Shown here one piece after another: positions 1 to 7,277 of a DNA stretch of 32,885 bases. Source of the stretch: JBDKGD01 sp964513095. GTDB lineage: Bacteria; Patescibacteriota; Minisyncoccia; UBA6257; 2-01-FULL-56-20. Position numbers and translations under genes: made by a program. The notes under the pieces are model-generated. The model was not told where the DNA came from. It saw only the letters and a program-made list of their open reading frames with translations, and did not search any database. The stretch is taken from the NCBI GenBank assembly GCA_964513095.1, contig CAZELH010000004.1:1-32885 (forward strand), read 5' to 3'. Positions within the stretch are counted from its first letter, which is position 1. The number at the start of each line of letters is the position of its first letter.

Positions 1-470
1 AATCCAAAAAAATGCTCCAACGCTTCAATAAATGTTTCCTCGTGAACCGTTTCCTCCAACACCAGAGAGAGTGATCGGTGCGCCTTCGCCAGCATATCTT
101 TTGGAATTTTTACGCGAACAATGCTGTTGAGTCGATGCTTGGTATGAAAAAGTAAGTCGTCCCACTGGGAATGTTCGTGGATGATAATGCTGAAACTTTC
201 CAAATGGGTATATGGGTAAAAGACCTTGTCGTTAATTCGAAATCCTTTCTCGCCAATATGAAACGTAGCAATCTCCGGTGGGCGATTTCCAAAAACAATA
301 ATCATAATCTCCGCCACCACCAAAAAAATCACGAACAAAATATTTTTTTGCCATACCGCCAACGCAATCATAATCGTCGCGACGATGATCGTCTTCCAGT
401 ACCAGCCAACTTCTTTTTCACGGTACTCATATTCTGGAGCTTCCCATGTAACTTCAAGTTCGTTACGCAT
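1..470 (-). CDS. Small two-helix membrane protein, 3' end outside window
   Basis: An open frame reads leftward from an ATG at 470 to the window edge (156 codons, no stop reached), so the C-terminus is missing. The N-terminus MRNELEVTWEAPEYEYREKE is followed by two adjacent hydrophobic helices (about residues 25-40 and 44-60), then a soluble region with GEKGFRINDKVFYPYTHLES. A WEAPEYEY start, a helical hairpin and a YPYxxLESF segment match a small uncharacterised membrane-protein family that I associate with CPR genomes (I recall it as DUF5673, not verified). The function is unknown. The start is supported by TATACT ten bases upstream and an in-frame stop just before the ATG. It faces the same way as comF, 48 bases beyond the comF stop. 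Codon use and the sensible protein strongly favour this frame over the plus-strand frame at 171-482. Confidence 0.8.
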   Translation of the reverse strand, partial: MRNELEVTWEAPEYEYREKEVGWYWKTIIVATIMIALAVWQKNILFVIFLVVAEIMIIVFGNRPPEIATFHIGEKGFRINDKVFYPYTHLESFSIIIHEHSQWDDLLFHTKHRLNSIVRVKIPKDMLAKAHRSLSLVLEETVHEETFIEALEHFFG

Positions 471-480
471 AGATATGTTT

Positions 481-486
481 AGTATA
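481..486 (-). promoter_or_regulatory. -10 element (TATACT) of the small membrane protein gene
   Basis: On the minus strand TATACT lies 10 bases before the ATG at 470. This would give an mRNA leader of only about 3-4 nt. No convincing -35 or Shine-Dalgarno sequence is visible. Confidence 0.55.
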
Positions 487-518
487 TCATTTCGTGAGTG
501 AAATTGTGTATATGCTTT

Positions 519-1286
519 TTACGCCCGTGCCACGGCGAACGCGACAATTTTTTTTGGGCGCGCGCCAGAGAGGGCATGAGTCGCGGCAGTTAAGGTGGCG
601 CCGGTTGTTGAAACGTCGTCAAGAAGCAGAATTATTTTTCCAGACACCATTCTTTCTGTATGCGGAGAGAGCGTAAAGCAATCGGCTACATTACTTGCTC
701 GCGCTGCGCCAGTGAGTCCACTTTGCGCAACCGTTTCACGCGTGCGGATGAGGGCTGAAGAGCAGGTGGGAATACCGCTTCCAGTGCTTATATGAGTAGC
801 AATAACTTCACACTGATTGTACCCACGCTCCATACGTCTTCTTCGTCCCAGTGGCACTGGGACGATAACGGTATTAGTGGCAGTAAGACCAAGATGTGAC
901 AATGTTGTGCGGGCAAATCGCGCCAACGCCACGCCAGCGTCAGGAATATGGTTAAATTTTAGATCGGTAATGAGTGCGCGAACGCGTGGGTCGCTATACT
1001 CTGTCGCCGCGGAAAAAAGAATTGAAGCGCGAGGATGGCACGGTGGTATAGTGGTGGGAACGCGGGCGTGGCAGACCATGCAGAAAAAAGTAGTGTGAGT
1101 GGTGACACGTGAAAAACATTCTGCGCACAAACCACGCTCTTCTTGAGTGAGAATGTGCAAGCAATGACAACAGACGCGCGGAAAAAATACATTAACAATT
1201 GGCGAAAGAAAAGAAAAAATTTTCATGCAGTGATAAAAGAGTGATAAAAAGCAATCAATCAAGAACGGCGCGATTCTTTCTTTCAT
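519..1286 (-). CDS. comF: ComF family phosphoribosyltransferase-like protein
   Basis: The 255-aa protein has the ComF layout. An N-terminal zinc-finger-like part contains CCHC, CAEC and CMVC cysteine pairs within residues 39-72. A type I phosphoribosyltransferase fold follows, with VIVPVPLGRRRRMERGYNQ and the PRPP-loop motif ILLLDDVSTTGAT. ComF proteins assist natural transformation, probably at the inner face of the DNA uptake channel, and placement next to a type IV pilus locus fits competence. The start is uncertain. The ATG at 1286 has a -10 (TATAGT) five bases upstream on the minus strand. The ATG at 1226 (protein begins MKIFSFLSPIVNVFFPR) gives a length closer to typical ComF but has no clear signal. 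The gene is divergent from pilM, only 14 bases between start codons. Confidence 0.9.
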   Translation of the reverse strand: MKERIAPFLIDCFLSLFYHCMKIFSFLSPIVNVFFPRVCCHCLHILTQEERGLCAECFSRVTTHTTFFCMVCHARVPTTIPPCHPRASILFSAATEYSDPRVRALITDLKFNHIPDAGVALARFARTTLSHLGLTATNTVIVPVPLGRRRRMERGYNQCEVIATHISTGSGIPTCSSALIRTRETVAQSGLTGAARASNVADCFTLSPHTERMVSGKIILLLDDVSTTGATLTAATHALSGARPKKIVAFAVARA

Positions 1287-1300
1287 TGTATACTATATGC
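1287..1300. promoter_or_regulatory. Overlapping divergent -10 elements for comF and pilM
   Basis: The 14 bases between the comF and pilM start codons contain TATACT (1289-1294, plus strand, 6 bases before the pilM ATG) and, from 1292-1297 on the minus strand, TATAGT (5 bases before the comF ATG). Both transcripts would start at or next to their initiation codons. The two -10 boxes overlap, so simultaneous RNA polymerase binding looks impossible. Confidence 0.55.
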
Positions 1301-2386
1301 ATGGGTCTTTTTACGTCACTTCGCCAACAAGTATTTCCCAGTTATCTGGGAATTGATATTGGTACCACATCGATAAAAATCGCCGAAGTAAAAGCGGGAA
1401 AACAATTGCCACAAGTGGTAAATTATGGATTTTTAGAATCCACCGGACATTTGGTGCGAGCAAATCGAGTCTTGCAGACAAGCAGTTTTAAATTATTTGA
1501 AACAGACGCTGCTGAAATGTTGAAGTCGTTGCTTGCAAAAATGAAGCCCGGAAGCGATGTGGTTTTTGCATCGTTGCCAACATTCGCCGCGTTTACTACG
1601 GTGCTTGATTTTCCCGATCTAAAACCATCGGAACTTGAACAAGCATTAATCTATCAAGCGAAACAGTACATCCCGCTTCCCATTAGTGAAGTTGCACTTG
1701 ATTGGATAAAAGTGGGGGAATATCAAGATGACAAAGGGTTTAAACATCAGCAGATTCTTCTTATTTCTGTTCCACAAGAAACTATTCGCACGTATCAAAA
1801 CATCTGTAAGCTTGCTGGACTCAAATTGCAATCACTGGAAATTGAAGGCCTCAGCACTATTCGTGCACTAGTTGGGAGCGACAAAACGCCAACGGTTGTT
1901 ATTGATATTGGAAGTCGTTCGACGAGTGTGATTTTTGCCGAAGCGGGAGGATTGAAATTTATTAGTCAGACGGATTTTGCCGGCGCATCTATTACGCAGT
2001 CGCTGGCAAGTTCATTGCACATTTCGCCATTGCGCGCTGAAGACCTAAAACGAGAGCGAGGAATTGTTGGCACAGGACCGAACTACGAATTATCCACAAT
2101 AATGCTTCCGTTTCTAGATGTTATACTATCAGAGGTGAAGAAGGCTTTTTACAATTACCAGACGCAGTTTCCCAAAGGAGCAAAAATCGAGCGTGCTATC
2201 CTTGCGGGCGGAGGAGCAAATTTAACGGGTATTGAAAAATACACCCAGCAACAACTCAATATTCCCGTCGTTCGCGCAGCCCCATTTTTTAAATTCGAAT
2301 ATCCGAGCGCTCTCGCTCCAGTTGTGCAAGATCTTTCCCCGCTCTTTTCGGTTGCCTTTGGATTAGTGCTAAAAGAATTTACATAA
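1301..2386 (+). CDS. pilM: Type IV pilus assembly ATPase-fold protein PilM
   Basis: PilM is a cytoplasmic actin/FtsA-fold protein that binds the N-terminus of PilN and links the PilNO alignment complex to the motor. Evidence is the phosphate-1 motif YLGIDIGTTSIKIAEVKAG near the N-terminus, phosphate-2 TVVIDIGSRSTSVIF in the middle and the adenosine motif AILAGGGANLTGI near the C-terminus. I chose ATG 1301 (361 aa). A longer in-frame start at 1199 would add 34 residues of charged, non-homologous sequence antisense to comF, whereas 1301 has TATACT six bases upstream and places the LGIDIGTTSIK motif at the usual distance. It is the first gene of the pilus locus, 53 bases before pilN. Confidence 0.93.
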   Translation: MGLFTSLRQQVFPSYLGIDIGTTSIKIAEVKAGKQLPQVVNYGFLESTGHLVRANRVLQTSSFKLFETDAAEMLKSLLAKMKPGSDVVFASLPTFAAFTTVLDFPDLKPSELEQALIYQAKQYIPLPISEVALDWIKVGEYQDDKGFKHQQILLISVPQETIRTYQNICKLAGLKLQSLEIEGLSTIRALVGSDKTPTVVIDIGSRSTSVIFAEAGGLKFISQTDFAGASITQSLASSLHISPLRAEDLKRERGIVGTGPNYELSTIMLPFLDVILSEVKKAFYNYQTQFPKGAKIERAILAGGGANLTGIEKYTQQQLNIPVVRAAPFFKFEYPSALAPVVQDLSPLFSVAFGLVLKEFT

Positions 2387-2422
2387 TTTATTTTTAACTC
2401 CTATGCTCACCATCTCCTAATT

Positions 2423-2428
2423 TATAAT
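2423..2428 (+). promoter_or_regulatory. -10 element (TATAAT) of pilN
   Basis: A perfect TATAAT lies 11 bases before the pilN ATG, so pilNO may have its own start with a leader of about 4-5 nt as well as read-through from pilM. Confidence 0.5.
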
Positions 2429-2439
2429 TTTTTATCACA

Positions 2440-3126
2440 ATGGCTCTTCCCATAAATTCAGTCGAACAATTAAGTAGGCGACCCAGCGATGCGCGAAGCC
2501 CAGGGTGGTTTGGGCAACTTTTGATGTTTTCAACAACGATGTTTCTATTGAGCATCGGTATTTATGGCGGTATGAAATTCGGATATCAAACATATTTAAA
2601 AGCCCAAAACGAAGAAAAGAAAAAAGAAATCGCAGCGTTCGCAGTGCAAATCCCAGTCGACCAACAGGATAAATTAATCGCGTTTTATTCTCAACTCCAA
2701 AATTTAAATGGTGTGCTCGACAAGCACATTACCACAGCGCAGGTATTTCCATGGTTGGAAAGCGCCACATTGTCTTCTGTCTTTTTTTCACACATGACAG
2801 TAAATACCGCTAGTGGGCAAATCGCGCTATCGGGGGCGGCCCGAAGCCTCGCTGATTTTTCTCAGCAACTCAAAATTTTTCAAGATAAAACAAGTGACGT
2901 TTCTCGAGTAACCTTTAGTAATGTCAATGTGAATTCAAAAGGATTGTGGCAATTTGATGTAACGCTCTTTATGAAGCCCGCATTCTTTGGAGTGCAGACG
3001 CTCGGCGGGCAGACGAGTACAGGCACCATTCAGCCATCCGCACCATCAGCAAATACCCAATCAACAAGCACTGCTCCTGCGCAAACCAATCAGTCGTCAC
3101 AATCAGCACCCACACCAACGCGATGA
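2440..3126 (+). CDS. pilN: Type IV pilus inner membrane protein PilN-like
   Basis: The 228-aa protein has a short cytoplasmic N-terminus (MALPINSVEQLSRRP), one transmembrane helix at about residues 25-45, a coiled region, a PilN/GspL-like periplasmic alpha/beta domain, and a Ser/Thr/Gln/Pro-rich tail of about 45 residues. PilN pairs with PilO in the inner membrane and binds PilM through its N-terminal segment. Sequence identity to classical PilN is weak by eye; the call rests mainly on position (pilM-N-O), size and topology. It overlaps pilO by 4 bases (ATGA), which indicates translational coupling. The low-complexity tail is unusual and may be a flexible linker towards the cell wall. Confidence 0.8.
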   Translation: MALPINSVEQLSRRPSDARSPGWFGQLLMFSTTMFLLSIGIYGGMKFGYQTYLKAQNEEKKKEIAAFAVQIPVDQQDKLIAFYSQLQNLNGVLDKHITTAQVFPWLESATLSSVFFSHMTVNTASGQIALSGAARSLADFSQQLKIFQDKTSDVSRVTFSNVNVNSKGLWQFDVTLFMKPAFFGVQTLGGQTSTGTIQPSAPSANTQSTSTAPAQTNQSSQSAPTPTR

Positions 3127-3719
3127 TGAAACAAGGAACAAAAAGATTTATCAGTATTGTGTTGTCGCTTATGCTCTTAACAGCTGCGGCAGTGGTGTAT
3201 TTCACATTTATTCAATCCGAGTATCAAACGACAATGCAATTAAAAGGGGAGCGTGATGAGCGAGTGCAATTTGTAGCGGAACAAAAAGAAAATATCAAAA
3301 AAATTAACCAGTTGGTCAATTCATATAATGACAAAGTATTAGCGCAACACTTAGTATCAGTGGCAATGCCGGTAGGACCAGACGTTGCTAGTATTATCGC
3401 TCAAATAAATACCCTTGCTTTGTCGAGCAATTTACAGGTGCAGTCGTTTTCGGTTGCCAACAGTCCTGTTGCGGCGGCTTCCGCATCTTCAACGAAAGCG
3501 AAAGAAGCAGAAAACGTTCGACGACCCGTAGGCACACTTACATTTCAAGTTCGGGTGAGCGGGAGTTATAACGACGTGAAAACATTTTTAGGAAATATAG
3601 AAAATAATGTGCGCGTGATGGATGTAAAAAATATTGCTCTTGCTCCATCAGTAAAAAATGAAGTCGATGGATATGCCGTAGATATTACGGCTACAACGTA
3701 TTATCAAACAACAAAATAA
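3123..3719 (+). CDS. pilO: Type IV pilus inner membrane protein PilO-like
   Basis: The 198-aa protein has one transmembrane helix near residues 8-29 (SIVLSLMLLTAAAVVYFTFI), a coiled-coil stretch (about 33-75) and a ferredoxin-like C-terminal part with FQVRVSGSYNDVKTFLGNIE, typical of PilO. PilO dimerises with PilN to form the alignment complex. It starts inside the pilN stop (ATGATGA). The second ATG at 3126 is an equally possible start. The next gene follows after 6 bases, so it lies within a continuous operon. Confidence 0.85.
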   Translation: MMKQGTKRFISIVLSLMLLTAAAVVYFTFIQSEYQTTMQLKGERDERVQFVAEQKENIKKINQLVNSYNDKVLAQHLVSVAMPVGPDVASIIAQINTLALSSNLQVQSFSVANSPVAAASASSTKAKEAENVRRPVGTLTFQVRVSGSYNDVKTFLGNIENNVRVMDVKNIALAPSVKNEVDGYAVDITATTYYQTTK

Positions 3720-3725
3720 ACATTT

Positions 3726-3943
3726 ATGGCTATTATCGTTGAACAAGAAAGAAGCGCCCCTACAAGTAGTATTGTGAGTTTTTTGATCTGGATTATCATC
3801 CTCGGTATCGTCGGCGCTGCATTGTACTTCATTTTTTTCAAGAGTCCCATGTCTATTGATTTGGTGCTTCCAAAGACCACGACCGCGCTCTCGCAGATTC
3901 AATTTAACGACACCATTATCACGCGCGCATCAGCGCTTCGTGA
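3726..3943 (+). CDS. Single-TM pilus-locus protein, 3' end lost in gap
   Basis: Seventy-two codons are visible before the run of N. The product has a polar N-terminus (MAIIVEQERSAPTSS), one hydrophobic helix at about residues 17-37 (IVSFLIWIIILGIVGAALYF) and the start of an extracytoplasmic part. It occupies the place of pilP between pilO and pilB but lacks a lipoprotein Cys, so it is not a classical PilP lipoprotein. Small single-TM proteins at this position seem common in CPR pilus loci (recollection). The true stop lies in the gap; any reading through the N run is meaningless. Function is inferred only from position. Confidence 0.65.
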
Positions 3944-4043
3944 NNNNNNNNNNNNNNNNNNNNNNNNNNNNNNNNNNNNNNNNNNNNNNNNNNNNNNNNN
4001 NNNNNNNNNNNNNNNNNNNNNNNNNNNNNNNNNNNNNNNNNNN
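3944..4043. other. Scaffold gap (100 N)
   Basis: Exactly 100 undetermined bases, a conventional placeholder, so the real distance is unknown. It removes the 3' end of the gene starting at 3726 and possibly further sequence. Confidence 0.98.
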
Positions 4044-4056
4044 TTTTTTCTATCCA

Positions 4057-4080
4057 CTATACCCTAAACCCTAGTGGCTA
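4057..4080 (+). repeat. Dispersed intergenic repeat, CCCTAAACCCTA type, copy 1
   Basis: Two tandem CCCTA-type heptamers (TACCCTAAACCCTA) followed by GTGGC. The same elements occur at 5998-6027 and, inverted, at 11851-11871. This copy directly abuts the pilB -10 box. It resembles a plant telomere unit, but two units in a bacterial spacer are just an intergenic repeat. Confidence 0.7.
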
Positions 4081-4086
4081 TATACT
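4081..4086 (+). promoter_or_regulatory. -10 element (TATACT) of pilB
   Basis: TATACT ends 7 bases before the pilB ATG at 4094. This predicts transcription from the A of the start codon, i.e. a leaderless mRNA. Confidence 0.6.
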
Positions 4087-4093
4087 TATTAAT

Positions 4094-5809
4094 ATGACCA
4101 CCGAACAGTTGGTAAATTTACTCCGCACGAGAAATATTCTCGATGAAGCGGCAGCGACACGATTGCAGAAAGAAGTAATTGTTTCGGGAAAAAGCGCAGA
4201 GGAAATTATTATGCGTGAACGGTTGGTAGATGACGCGAAAATTGCCGAAATAAAATCGGAGGTTTTTAAAATTCCATATCGAAAAATAGACTTCACCACA
4301 TTTGACGACAAACTTCTGACGTTTATCCCCGAAGAAACCGCGCGAACGTATGCGGTTGTTCCATTTTCAAAAAAAGAAAACGTGTTAGTGGTTGGCATGG
4401 TGCAACCCGATGATTTGAAAGCGCAGGAAGCATTAAAATTTATCGCCCATGAAGCGCATCTGAATCTCGGTGTGGTTATTGTCTCGTATTCAGATTGGCA
4501 ACAGATGATGCGCAAATATTCGCCGTACAAATCAGAAGTACAAGAGGCGATTCAAGCGCTCCATTTGAAATCAAGTGATGATCTCGTGTCTCTGGAAAAA
4601 GGATCATCGCGCCAAGAGGACGCTCCTATCATCCGTATCGTTGCCGACACGCTTCGTGAGGCGGTATCTGCCAAAGCATCTGATATTCATATCGAGCCAC
4701 AACAACACTATTTGCGCGTCAGGTTTCGCGTAGATGGTGACCTGAAAGAAGTTGCTAATCTTCCACCCGAAGTTTCTTCGCTGGTGATTTCACGCATTAA
4801 AATTCTCTCTAATTTGAAAATTGATGAAACGCGCACACCGCAAGATGGGCGTTTTCGCAGTAAGATATTTGATCGCGAGATAGATTTTCGCGTCGCTACG
4901 TTTCCTACGCCATTGGGTGAGAAAGTTGCTATTCGTATTTTAGATTCCGCGACAGGACTAAAAAGTTTTGACGCGTTAGGGCTTGTTGGAAGTAATTTGG
5001 ACATTATCAATAAAGGATTACAAAAACCATATGGAATGATTTTAGTCACCGGTCCAACAGGATCAGGAAAAAGCACAACACTCTACGCATTTTTACAACA
5101 ATTAAACAAAGAAGATGTAAACATTGTATCGCTCGAAGATCCAGTGGAATATTTTGTTTCAGGGGTAAATCAATCGCAAGTGCGTCCGGAAATCGGATAC
5201 GATTTTGCTAGTGGTCTGCGCCAAATTTTGCGCCAAGACCCTGACATTATCATGGTTGGTGAAATTCGTGACATTGAAACAGCAGGCCTTGCGGTTAACG
5301 CCGCCTTAACAGGTCATATCGTACTTTCAACATTGCACACCAATAACGCCGCCGGCGTGATTCCACGACTTCTTGATATGAAGATAGAACCATTTTTGAT
5401 TTCCGCTGCCTTGAATCTCATGATCGGGCAACGTCTGGTATCGGTGTTGTGTGACAACTGCAAAAAACCAGAAGATCCCAGCCCAACCCTCAAAGACGTT
5501 ATTGAAAAAACACTCCACGATGTGCCCGAGGCGTTGAAAAAAACATATCAGGAAAAATATCAAATATATCACGCAACCGGATGTGCGGTGTGTAAAGGAA
5601 AGGGAGTGACGGGGCGTATCGCTATATTTGAAGTCATTGGCATGACTGACGAACTCGACGAAATTATCGCCAAAACACCAACGCTTCCTCAAATTGCAAA
5701 ATCAGCGCGCTCACAGGGCAGTCTTACGATGCGCCAAGATGGGGTACTCAAAGCCTTGGCTGGCATCGTGTCTTTGGAAGAAGTATTAAAAGAAACAGAG
5801 GAAATCTAG
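4094..5809 (+). CDS. pilB: Type IV pilus extension ATPase PilB
   Basis: This cytoplasmic hexameric ATPase powers pilus polymerisation. The 571-aa protein has the full family layout: an N-terminal MshEN/GSPII_E N-type domain (about 1-150), the RFRVDGDLKE segment, Walker A GPTGSGKST at 320-328, the Asp box with LEDPVEY, Walker B DPDIIMVGEIRD, and the His box STLHTNNAA. Two zinc-binding Cys pairs (453/456 and 497/500, LCDNC and CAVC) are typical of PilB/GspE and absent from PilT. Length is normal. The start is fixed by the -10 box 7 bases upstream and by homology over the N-terminus (TEQLVNLLRTRNILDEAAA). It is followed by a 246-base repeat-rich spacer before pilT. Confidence 0.96.
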   Translation: MTTEQLVNLLRTRNILDEAAATRLQKEVIVSGKSAEEIIMRERLVDDAKIAEIKSEVFKIPYRKIDFTTFDDKLLTFIPEETARTYAVVPFSKKENVLVVGMVQPDDLKAQEALKFIAHEAHLNLGVVIVSYSDWQQMMRKYSPYKSEVQEAIQALHLKSSDDLVSLEKGSSRQEDAPIIRIVADTLREAVSAKASDIHIEPQQHYLRVRFRVDGDLKEVANLPPEVSSLVISRIKILSNLKIDETRTPQDGRFRSKIFDREIDFRVATFPTPLGEKVAIRILDSATGLKSFDALGLVGSNLDIINKGLQKPYGMILVTGPTGSGKSTTLYAFLQQLNKEDVNIVSLEDPVEYFVSGVNQSQVRPEIGYDFASGLRQILRQDPDIIMVGEIRDIETAGLAVNAALTGHIVLSTLHTNNAAGVIPRLLDMKIEPFLISAALNLMIGQRLVSVLCDNCKKPEDPSPTLKDVIEKTLHDVPEALKKTYQEKYQIYHATGCAVCKGKGVTGRIAIFEVIGMTDELDEIIAKTPTLPQIAKSARSQGSLTMRQDGVLKALAGIVSLEEVLKETEEI

Positions 5810-5894
5810 GGAATCGTAAAACCTAAAACCTAAAACGTAAAAAATTTTTTGCCTGCGGTGAGCGCAGTCGAATCCGTCATTCCCGCGCCACGCC

Positions 5895-5929
5895 CCTCCG
5901 CTTGTCCATCCGTAGTTTTAGCGAAGGAG
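5895..5929. repeat. Intergenic stem-loop repeat, CCGTAGTTTTAGCGAAGGAG type
   Basis: CTCCGC (5896-5901) and GCGAAGGAG (5921-5929) can pair around a loop containing CCGTAGTTTTA. A near-identical core (CCGTAGTTTTAACGAAGGAG) lies before pilC at 7232-7251, and a diverged one (CTGTAGTCTTGACGAAGG) at 17987-18004. The rest of the 5810-6055 spacer holds A-rich CCTAAAACC units just after the pilB stop, a half-copy of an ATTCCCGC element near 5879, and the CCCTAAA repeat. Confidence 0.65.
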
Positions 5930-5997
5930 CGAGTGAGTATAAGAGAGTTGAATGACTAGTGATTTTAATCGCAATGTAAATATTTTATTAGTACTTT

Positions 5998-6027
5998 CTA
6001 TACCCTAAACCCTATTTGCTAGTGGCT
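5998..6027 (+). repeat. Dispersed intergenic repeat, CCCTAAACCCTA type, copy 2
   Basis: TATACCCTAAACCCTA followed by six inserted bases and CTAGTGGCT. The first 16 bases match copy 1 exactly. It lies 16 bases before the pilT -10 box, over the expected -35 region. Confidence 0.7.
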
Positions 6028-6043
6028 GTTTTTCTCCCTGTGC

Positions 6044-6049
6044 TATAAT
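6044..6049 (+). promoter_or_regulatory. -10 element (TATAAT) of pilT
   Basis: A consensus TATAAT ends 6 bases before the pilT ATG, predicting a leaderless transcript. There is no Shine-Dalgarno sequence between them. Confidence 0.65.
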
Positions 6050-6055
6050 TCCCTC

Positions 6056-7129
6056 ATGTCAAACTACGTTGATCAGTTAAAAAGTTTACTCGTAACAACC
6101 GCCAAACAAGCCGCATCAGACTTGCACATCTCAGTTGGCACGCATCCAACCATTCGTGTTGATGGAATTTTAGTTCCGTTACAAAAAGAGGGGATGGTGA
6201 CACCCGAGGTCGCCGAAGGATTAATTGACGCACTGTTAACCCCCGAACAAAAAAAGAAATTAATTGCCGAACGCCAAATTGACTTTGCCTATGCCTTGGA
6301 AGATAAAGCGCGCTTTCGCGTTAACGTATTTTATCAGCGTGGATTTTTGTCTGCTGCGCTCCGATTAGTTCCTGCGCGAATTCGCACCATCGAGGAACTC
6401 TCCATGTCTCCTATTTTGCACGACTTCGCCAAACTTTCGCAGGGATTCGTGTTGATTGTGGGGCCAGCGGGTCATGGAAAATCAACAACACTCGCGGCGC
6501 TTTTGGATGAAATAAATCACTCGCGCACAGACCACATTATTACAATCGAAGACCCTGTTGAGTATCTTTTCTCACAAGACAGAGGCATTATTTCGCAACG
6601 TGAAGTTGGTTCAGATGTTATTACGTTCCAAGATGGATTGCGCACCGTACTTCGTCAAGACCCCGACGTCGTGATGGTTGGTGAAATGCGCGATGCCAGT
6701 TCCATTGGCACGGCGATGACCGCCGCCGAAACCGGACACTTGGTATTTTCAACACTGCACACCAACTCAGCGTCTCAAACAATCGACCGCATCATCGACT
6801 CATTCCCACCGGAGCAACAGGGTCAAGTTGTTTCACAGTTATCCGCAACGCTCGTAGCAATTGTTTCTCAGCGGTTGATTCCAAGAATTTCCGGAGGACG
6901 AATTCCTGCCACAGAAATTATGATCGTCAATCCCGCTATAAGAAACTTGATTCGCGAACGAAAAATTTATGAAATTGATTTGGTCATTGAAACCAGTTTG
7001 CAGGAGGGGATGATTTCGCTCAATCGTTCATTGGTAAATTTGGTACGCAACAAAGAAATTTCCTTAGAAAGCGCCGAGCTCTACTCCTTGAACCCTGCTG
7101 AACTGCGTATTTTGCTTGAGCGTTTTTAG
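6056..7129 (+). CDS. pilT: Type IV pilus retraction ATPase PilT
   Basis: PilT is the hexameric cytoplasmic motor that depolymerises the pilus to give twitching or DNA/host pull-in. The 357-aa protein shows an N-terminal PAS-like region with ASDLHISVGTHPTIRVDG, Walker A GPAGHGKST at 136-144, Asp box TIEDPVEYLF, Walker B DPDVVMVGEMRD, and His box STLHTNSAS. The PilT signature AIRNLIRE is present as PAIRNLIRERKIYEID near residue 300. It lacks the PilB zinc Cys pairs, so it is PilT and not a second PilB. The start is set by the adjacent -10 box. A 148-base spacer with a repeat separates it from pilC. Confidence 0.96.
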   Translation: MSNYVDQLKSLLVTTAKQAASDLHISVGTHPTIRVDGILVPLQKEGMVTPEVAEGLIDALLTPEQKKKLIAERQIDFAYALEDKARFRVNVFYQRGFLSAALRLVPARIRTIEELSMSPILHDFAKLSQGFVLIVGPAGHGKSTTLAALLDEINHSRTDHIITIEDPVEYLFSQDRGIISQREVGSDVITFQDGLRTVLRQDPDVVMVGEMRDASSIGTAMTAAETGHLVFSTLHTNSASQTIDRIIDSFPPEQQGQVVSQLSATLVAIVSQRLIPRISGGRIPATEIMIVNPAIRNLIRERKIYEIDLVIETSLQEGMISLNRSLVNLVRNKEISLESAELYSLNPAELRILLERF

Positions 7130-7226
7130 GATAATCAAAAAATATTGGTGATTTGTAGTATACTTATAGTATCGATTGCGAACGATGCATAATTTTCTTA
7201 ACTCGTTAACACTTTAACCCGTCGCG

Positions 7227-7253
7227 CCCTTCCGTAGTTTTAACGAAGGAGGG
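7227..7253. repeat. Intergenic stem-loop repeat before pilC
   Basis: CCCTTC (7227-7232) and GAAGG(A)GGG (7245-7253) pair around CGTAGTTTTAAC. It is a second copy of the element at 5895-5929. It is flanked by two TTAACTCGT copies (near 7199 and 7254). The 7130-7277 spacer also contains TATACT near 7157, too far from pilC to be a leaderless start, and TAATCT about 10 bases before the pilC ATG. Confidence 0.65.
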
Positions 7254-7277
7254 TTAACTCGTAATCTTGTATTACTC

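Noticed and set aside
171..482. A 103-codon plus-strand frame opposite the partial membrane protein gene
   Set aside because: The minus-strand frame gives a coherent protein with family-like motifs and a -10 box; the plus-strand translation is rich in His/Arg/Asn without domain character.
1199..1300. N-terminal extension of PilM
   Set aside because: The extra 34 residues are antisense to comF and lack homology-like character, while ATG 1301 has a well-placed -10 box and fits the family length.
4057..4080. Telomere-like CCCTAAACCCTA sequence
   Set aside because: Only two units occur per copy and the copies lie in bacterial operon spacers, so this is not a telomere or eukaryotic contamination signal.
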